Shown piece after piece: positions 6,633 to 10,056 of a stretch of 10,056 bases of DNA. This DNA comes from Patescibacteria group bacterium (GTDB taxonomy: Bacteria > Patescibacteriota > WWE3 > 2-01-FULL-39-13), in the NCBI GenBank assembly GCA_030916925.1, contig JAUPVU010000087.1, positions 1 through 10,056 of the forward strand, given 5' to 3'. Numbering within the stretch: position 1 is the first letter of the stretch; the number at the start of each line of letters is the position of its first letter. Below the pieces are notes generated by a model, which saw only the letters and a program-made list of their open reading frames with translations, had not been told where the DNA came from and did no database searches. Made by a program: the position numbers and the translations under genes.

Positions 6633-7841
6633 ATGCCTATAACCGTTGAATATCTTCATCAAGAATTCGCTCATCTGATTCTGGCTTATCAGGGAAGTTG
6701 CACAAATGGTCTTGCTAGTTATAATTTAATCATGTTAGAAGAACAACTCGAAGGTGTTATTAAACAGGTAGAAAACCCTTTGAAAATAATTTCACCTCAG
6801 GAAATGGATAGCACTGGCTCTGCAAAGTGGACAGAGTATCTAAATAGTCAGAGGCTAACAGAAGCTTGGCAACCCATAGAAGGAAGCCCATATATGAAAT
6901 TTCAAAAGACTACGAGTATAGCCCCCATTGATCAAGTCGGAGACATGATTAAACCAAGATACAGTGAGGGTGAAAAAAACTCGGTAGAAGGTATAGAGCA
7001 AGTCATTAAGAGTGGCCTTTTAGGTGAAGAAACAGCGGTTATGCTTGATTCGGGGGGTCCGCATAGTGTCGCTATGGCAGTTAGACTTGCTGAAAGACTT
7101 GGCTATCAGCCTATCATTATGTTTCATTCACCTCCTGTTACTAGAGAATCAAACAAACTAGAAGAAATCCTCGCGACAATGCTATATTTTGCTCGGCAGA
7201 TGAGTAGCTTGAAAGAAACTGGTCGACAAAGGCCACATGCCCCTCCGGTCTTCGTCCTTGACAGTCATAGAAATGATAGGCTCGAACAATTGCTAACTCG
7301 TGTAAAACCCCCTTATACTTATGAAGAGCAAGATTTTCCGACAGCTGAGGAATTTTTAAGATTAGGAATTAAAAGGGTTGTATATCTTAATGAGGGTAAC
7401 GAGTCTGGTAAGTTTCGCCAATCGTATCAGAGTATAAACCGGGTCCGTAACGATCTCCAACCAAGTGTTAAAAAATGGGTTAAGGCGGGAATCAACACTT
7501 TCTATACAGGTATTTCCCCGTGGGAACATAATATAGAATATCGAATAAATGAAAGAAAGGGTGTTGCGAATTCCGACATCAGGACTCTAAATCCCAGATT
7601 ACGCTACGCCAACATGGCTCCGGAGGTTTATGGTGATGGAAAGGGTATCTCTATGCACAAAAACAGACAAAGGTTTATCATTGCCAACAAAGGAGAGTCA
7701 ATCGTAATTGACGAGAGAGGTTTTAAAAGAGATATGACACCAGAGGAGTTAACTGATTTTAGAAGAGAGATTAAAAATCAGATAGACTTACAACCTGATA
7801 ATGTAACCCTTAGCGAATTATATTCCCAGATTCAAGAATAA
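6633..7841 (+). CDS. Uncharacterised 402-residue soluble protein with DSGGPHS and LDSHR motifs
   Basis: 402 residues, no signal peptide or membrane helix, so probably cytoplasmic. The only ATG is at 6633, because an in-frame TAA lies at 6609; no Shine-Dalgarno is seen. The N-terminal 130 residues are not recognised. The core looks alpha/beta: AVMLDSGGPHSVAMAVRLAE (135-154), then YQPIIMFHSPP; APPVFVLDSHR (203-213); QDFPTAEEFLRLGIKRVVYL (233-252). From memory, the combination of a D-x-x-G-x-x-S-V loop, a PPxFxLDSxR motif and a DFPSAxxLxxxGIxxV motif recurs in an uncharacterised bacterial family; no function is known to me. The C-terminal 150 residues are charged and rich in Arg/Asn. SGGPHS superficially recalls the PP-loop SGGxDS but lacks its Asp. 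It is monocistronic, convergent with the next gene. Confidence 0.8.
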   Translation: MPITVEYLHQEFAHLILAYQGSCTNGLASYNLIMLEEQLEGVIKQVENPLKIISPQEMDSTGSAKWTEYLNSQRLTEAWQPIEGSPYMKFQKTTSIAPIDQVGDMIKPRYSEGEKNSVEGIEQVIKSGLLGEETAVMLDSGGPHSVAMAVRLAERLGYQPIIMFHSPPVTRESNKLEEILATMLYFARQMSSLKETGRQRPHAPPVFVLDSHRNDRLEQLLTRVKPPYTYEEQDFPTAEEFLRLGIKRVVYLNEGNESGKFRQSYQSINRVRNDLQPSVKKWVKAGINTFYTGISPWEHNIEYRINERKGVANSDIRTLNPRLRYANMAPEVYGDGKGISMHKNRQRFIIANKGESIVIDERGFKRDMTPEELTDFRREIKNQIDLQPDNVTLSELYSQIQE

Positions 7842-7969
7842 GTTTATCTTCCTTTAAATAGAAAATTGCACCCATCTGGCTGGACCTATGAGAGGATTTT
7901 ATAACTGATATTACATTAGTTTCCCTTACATTTGCTTCAAAAGCCTAAATACAGACTTGTTGAGAAATT

Positions 7970-8007
7970 TAGCGAATATTAGTAACTGGGGTTGCAATAA
8001 TTCGCTA
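7970..8007. terminator. Intergenic hairpin between convergent genes
   Basis: TAGCGAAT (7970-7977) pairs perfectly with ATTCGCTA (8000-8007), and inside it GTAAC / GTTGC pairs around a TGGG loop. There is no adjacent T-tract on either strand. It could be a bidirectional transcript end for the converging genes ending at 7841 and 8066, or a remnant of something mobile. Otherwise 7842-8065 holds no gene I can support. Confidence 0.3.
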
Positions 8008-8065
8008 GTTGACTGTAAAACTCCGAAGGTGTCTTCACCCTAGTAGACGATTCTCTAAATGGAGG

Positions 8066-8770
8066 CTATACTTGGTCTTTATAAAGTTTTTGCTTTTTTG
8101 CTATAAATAACTCTTTTGATAGTAGAAGATAAAATGGGCCATAGACTAAAACATATAAATTGTAATTCTCAGATAATTGAATCACATAAGGTTTTATCCA
8201 TGTTGTAAACAACAATAATAGAATAAGCCAGCCATAAACTAAAAAGAAGGTACCAATTAACATTAATTTTTTCATAAATGGATTTACTATCGAAAATTTA
8301 TCAACCAATAAAAGATACGGCAGAAGTGGAAGAATAAAATACACCATTAAGACCGGTACTAACAACGGACCTAGTACAAAACTATTTAGGATTGTATCAC
8401 CGCTTTCTGATATAAAATAAGCGCTTTCAACTATATTAGTGGATGAATACTGATTTAACGTTGAGATGAATGAAATAACCCAGTTCGCTAGTGCTGCCGA
8501 AAAGATAAGTCTATCAATATAATTCTGGCGACCTGCGCGTGCTGATATGATAGACCGTACATAAATAAAAATAATTGCAAATAGAAACACAAAAATTTTG
8601 CTAAAACTTATGATGAGATCACCCCAAACCACGTTAGATAATAAATCAATTAACGCAGCTAAAACTGCTGTATATAAAAATATCTTATAAGCATTTCGAT
8701 ATACAATATTGGCGAGAAGTTTTAATTCGTCTAAAGGAGACCTCACTGGAGTTCGGTCTGGACTATACAT
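8066..8770 (-). CDS. Multi-pass membrane protein, unknown function
   Basis: 234 residues with five to six hydrophobic segments, roughly 29-47, 53-74, 87-104, 132-156, 167-190 and a weaker 203-222. The N-terminus is polar (MYSPDRTPVRSPLDELK) and the C-terminus Lys-rich (AKKQKLYKDQV), both probably cytoplasmic. A loop between the third and fourth helices (NQYSSTNIVESAYFISESGD) would be outside. Cys and conspicuous catalytic motifs are absent, so transport or a structural role cannot be told apart. The ATG at 8770 sits 6 bases after a TGCTAGAAT -10 element and has no Shine-Dalgarno. The gene lies 74 bases downstream of the sigma operon's second gene, on the same strand, but with its own promoter. 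Confidence 0.75.
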   Translation of the reverse strand: MYSPDRTPVRSPLDELKLLANIVYRNAYKIFLYTAVLAALIDLLSNVVWGDLIISFSKIFVFLFAIIFIYVRSIISARAGRQNYIDRLIFSAALANWVISFISTLNQYSSTNIVESAYFISESGDTILNSFVLGPLLVPVLMVYFILPLLPYLLLVDKFSIVNPFMKKLMLIGTFFLVYGWLILLLLFTTWIKPYVIQLSENYNLYVLVYGPFYLLLSKELFIAKKQKLYKDQV

Positions 8771-8776
8771 AACTGT

Positions 8777-8790
8777 ATTCTAGCATTATA
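8777..8790 (-). promoter_or_regulatory. Tandem -10 elements before the multi-pass membrane protein gene
   Basis: Minus strand TATAAT (8785-8790) is followed directly by an extended -10 of form TGCTAGAAT, whose hexamer TAGAAT is at 8777-8782. The second lies 6 bases before ATG 8770 and would give a leaderless mRNA; the first would give a leader of about 8 bases. Neither has a clear -35. Confidence 0.5.
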
Positions 8791-8844
8791 GAGTCTGGCT
8801 CCGCGACTTATCATTATCAGAATACAAACCTAAACCAGCTAACT

Positions 8845-9369
8845 TTATCTGTAAAATCTCCCTTGTCCCGGCCCTCTTTCTCCTCCCGAGTCTTGTTGAA
8901 ATGATGGACCTTGTTGATCTGCTCGTGGATAAAACCTCCTCATTGGACCTTGTCTCGACCAAGTATCGTTTAAGCCAAGTTGGTCTATCACAAAAGCCGC
9001 TAATACGATCGACAGAATAAACCCAAAAATGATGAGCTTAAAGTTTTCCTTATAAGAGAAATCATATTTCCGAAGCATCCATATTCCAATTACAATACAA
9101 ATGATTGCAAGTATTGGTATCCAAATCGGCATACTTGTTAATAGCTGTTCTAATCTCCATTGTCCCATTGGACCATGCCTACGGAGTAAAAACAGCGTCA
9201 GATTAGTAAGAAAAACTGCCCCAATACTAAAACCTACTAGGCCAATAACCGTCAGAATTGATCCGACTACAAAGTACCATTTCGGTTTCATAGAAATTTC
9301 ATTAGATTTTACTTTTTCCATTATGGTTTCTTCCAAATGGGTTGAATAATTTTTTAGTGTTTTTGACAT
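8845..9369 (-). CDS. Three-TM membrane protein paired with ECF sigma factor; candidate anti-sigma/sensor
   Basis: 174 residues. The N-terminal 28 residues are charged and cytoplasmic, followed by helices at about 33-62 (WYFVVGSILTVIGLVGFSIG...), 82-99 (IWIPILAIICIVIGIWML) and 112-128. The outer loop after helix 1 reads RRHGPMGQWRLEQLL; the inner loop between helices 2 and 3 is RKYDFSYKENFK. The predicted exported tail (130-174) is rich in Arg, Gln, Gly and Pro with repeated QGP/RGP motifs and ends GQGRFYR. The start overlaps the sigma gene by 16 bases, suggesting translational coupling; an alternative ATG at 9321 (residue 17) has a better Shine-Dalgarno-like GGAAG. Position and topology fit a membrane partner of the sigma factor, but no known anti-sigma domain (zinc-binding HxxxCxxC, RskA-like) is present. 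The function is therefore inferred. Confidence 0.75.
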   Translation of the reverse strand: MSKTLKNYSTHLEETIMEKVKSNEISMKPKWYFVVGSILTVIGLVGFSIGAVFLTNLTLFLLRRHGPMGQWRLEQLLTSMPIWIPILAIICIVIGIWMLRKYDFSYKENFKLIIFGFILSIVLAAFVIDQLGLNDTWSRQGPMRRFYPRADQQGPSFQQDSGGERGPGQGRFYR

Positions 9370-9896
9370 ATTTTTTTCATTAGTCCTTTAGCACGGTTGA
9401 TTCGTGTACCAACAGTGCCTACGGGAATTCGTAAGATATCACTAATTTCTTCGTAAGATTTTTCTTCGAGATAAAATAATGATAGAGGACCTTTATACAT
9501 TATTGGCATTTGATCCAAGCAATGATAAGTCCGGTTTGTGATTTCATTTTTAATAAAATCGTCTTCTATATCTAGTCCGCTATCCTTTTCAATTTCATAA
9601 TTCATCGATATGTGTTTCTTTTGCTTAGATAACATATTTATCGCCTCATTGTGGACAATACGATATATCCAACTTGAAAACTTTTTTTCGGTATCAAACC
9701 TGTTGAGATTAATGTAGGCGTTGAGAAATCCTTCCTGTACTGCGTCTGCACCCATTTGTTCATTACCTAAAATATAACTGGCATACCTCATAAGTTTTTC
9801 CTGATACCTTTTAATAATCTCCGCATAGGCTTCTTTGTCCTTAGTGCGAACTATTTTGATTATGTCCGAATCGGACATTGTTGTTAAATCGATCAT
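9354..9896 (-). CDS. RNA polymerase sigma factor, ECF (sigma-70 group IV) type
   Basis: 180 residues, normal for an ECF sigma. Region 2 spans about 25-95: YAEIIKRYQEKLMRYASYIL, then the DAVQEGFLNAYINLNRF (51-67) core-binding segment and the SSWIYRIVHNEAINML (74-89) -10 recognition/melting segment. After a linker, region 4 spans about 122-176 with the -35-binding helix-turn-helix SYEEISDILRIPVGTVGTRI (147-166) followed by NRAKGLM. It directs RNA polymerase to a dedicated set of promoters. Its start at 9896 has a good Shine-Dalgarno 7 bases upstream. The stop lies within the next gene, a membrane protein, the usual layout of a sigma factor with its membrane regulator. A weak ACGACA-17-TAGAAT promoter is just upstream; autoregulation cannot be judged. 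Confidence 0.95.
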   Translation of the reverse strand: MIDLTTMSDSDIIKIVRTKDKEAYAEIIKRYQEKLMRYASYILGNEQMGADAVQEGFLNAYINLNRFDTEKKFSSWIYRIVHNEAINMLSKQKKHISMNYEIEKDSGLDIEDDFIKNEITNRTYHCLDQMPIMYKGPLSLFYLEEKSYEEISDILRIPVGTVGTRINRAKGLMKKICQKH

Positions 9897-9903
9897 CTCT
9901 TAT

Positions 9904-9909
9904 TCCTTT
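9904..9909 (-). promoter_or_regulatory. Shine-Dalgarno of the sigma factor gene
   Basis: AAAGGA on the minus strand ends 7 bases before ATG 9896, which supports this start over the internal Met at residue 7. Confidence 0.7.
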
Positions 9910-9952
9910 ATTCTATCTGTTTGCAAATCTACTGTCGTGTAGTCTTACAATC

Positions 9953-9992
9953 AGCTGACACCACACTAATGTTTAGAAAGGTGGTGTCAGCT
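9953..9992. terminator. Strong 12-bp hairpin between the Met-Gly-Gln-rich gene and the sigma gene
   Basis: AGCTGACACCAC (9953-9964) and GTGGTGTCAGCT (9981-9992) are perfect inverted repeats with a 16-base loop, 16 bases after the stop of the right-edge gene. The T-run (TTTT, 9992-9995) is on the plus strand; read in the direction of the flanking genes the hairpin is preceded by AAAA and followed by GATTGT. It probably ends or attenuates the upstream gene's transcript even so. Confidence 0.6.
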
Positions 9993-10008
9993 TTTGAAAG
10001 TTATCGAA

Positions 10009-10056
10009 TTAACGATTTGTGCATCCTTTACCCATGCCTTGACCCATGCCTTGACC
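10009..10056 (-). CDS. C-terminal end of a Met-Gly-Gln-rich protein (5' part outside window)
   Basis: Only the last 15 codons and the TAA are visible, reading GQGMGQGMGKGCTNR. The 12-base unit encoding GQGM repeats twice. Met/Gly-rich tails with a Cys can bind copper or other soft metals, or may be low-complexity surface tails. The gene lies on the same strand just upstream of the sigma operon, and the sigma partner also has GPMGQ and GQG motifs, so a related role is possible but unproven. Confidence 0.55.
   Translation of the reverse strand, partial: GQGMGQGMGKGCTNR

Noticed and set aside
7029..7084. SGGPHS in the 402-residue protein as a PP-loop ATP pyrophosphatase signature
   Set aside because: The PP-loop consensus SGGxDS needs the Asp, which is His here, and the motif lies at residue 140 instead of near the N-terminus as usual for the family.
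8021..8064. Possible transposase-like fragment or end repeat in the 7842-8065 spacer
   Set aside because: Short minus-strand frames are protein-like only for about 30 codons, have no start and no recognised motif; no paired terminal repeats were found.
9101..9349. Plus-strand frame opposite the three-TM gene
   Set aside because: It is a shadow of the minus-strand membrane protein, which has clear hydrophobic segments and is linked to the sigma gene.

Overview
The window most resembles a small-genome bacterium of the Candidate Phyla Radiation (Patescibacteria, perhaps Microgenomates or Dojkabacteria). The evidence is an AT-rich background, a very long secreted protein with Thr-Pro repeat linkers and a dockerin-like module, several small membrane proteins of no recognisable family, and start codons placed directly after promoter -10 boxes. 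The taxonomic call is inference; there is no rRNA or other marker gene here.

Layout. Positions 1-3731 (minus strand) hold the first 1243 codons of a giant secreted modular protein that runs off the left edge. It has a signal peptide, an Ig-like domain, a clan GH-A-type glycoside hydrolase barrel with an inserted jelly-roll module, a C-terminal beta domain, a dockerin-like Ca-binding pair, a 66-residue Thr-Pro linker, an SGNH/GDSL hydrolase domain, a second Thr-Pro linker and the start of another domain. Positions 3895-5062 (minus) are a two-gene operon: a TetR-family repressor followed by a membrane-anchored fasciclin (FAS1) protein. It has a consensus sigma-70-type promoter and a palindromic operator at the expected transcription start, so self-repression is likely.

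Positions 5100-6630 are a gene-poor zone with signs of decay: a 5'-truncated secreted-protein domain abutting the tetR promoter, a small one-TM protein, short start-less reading frames, a three-TM protein with a leaderless-type promoter, and a segment open on both strands. Positions 6633-7841 (plus) encode a 402-residue soluble protein of an uncharacterised family. After a 224-base spacer with a hairpin, 8066-8770 (minus) encodes a multi-pass membrane protein.

Positions 8845-9896 (minus) encode an ECF-type sigma factor overlapping a three-TM protein with an extended Arg/Gln/Gly/Pro-rich tail, a probable sigma/membrane-partner pair. At the right edge only the last 15 codons of a Met-Gly-Gln-rich protein are visible, on the same strand.

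Two translation-start styles coexist. The fasciclin and sigma genes have good Shine-Dalgarno sequences. The giant protein, the three-TM protein and the multi-pass protein have -10 boxes 6-8 bases before ATG and no Shine-Dalgarno, consistent with leaderless mRNAs. No tRNA, rRNA, CRISPR array or insertion sequence was recognised.
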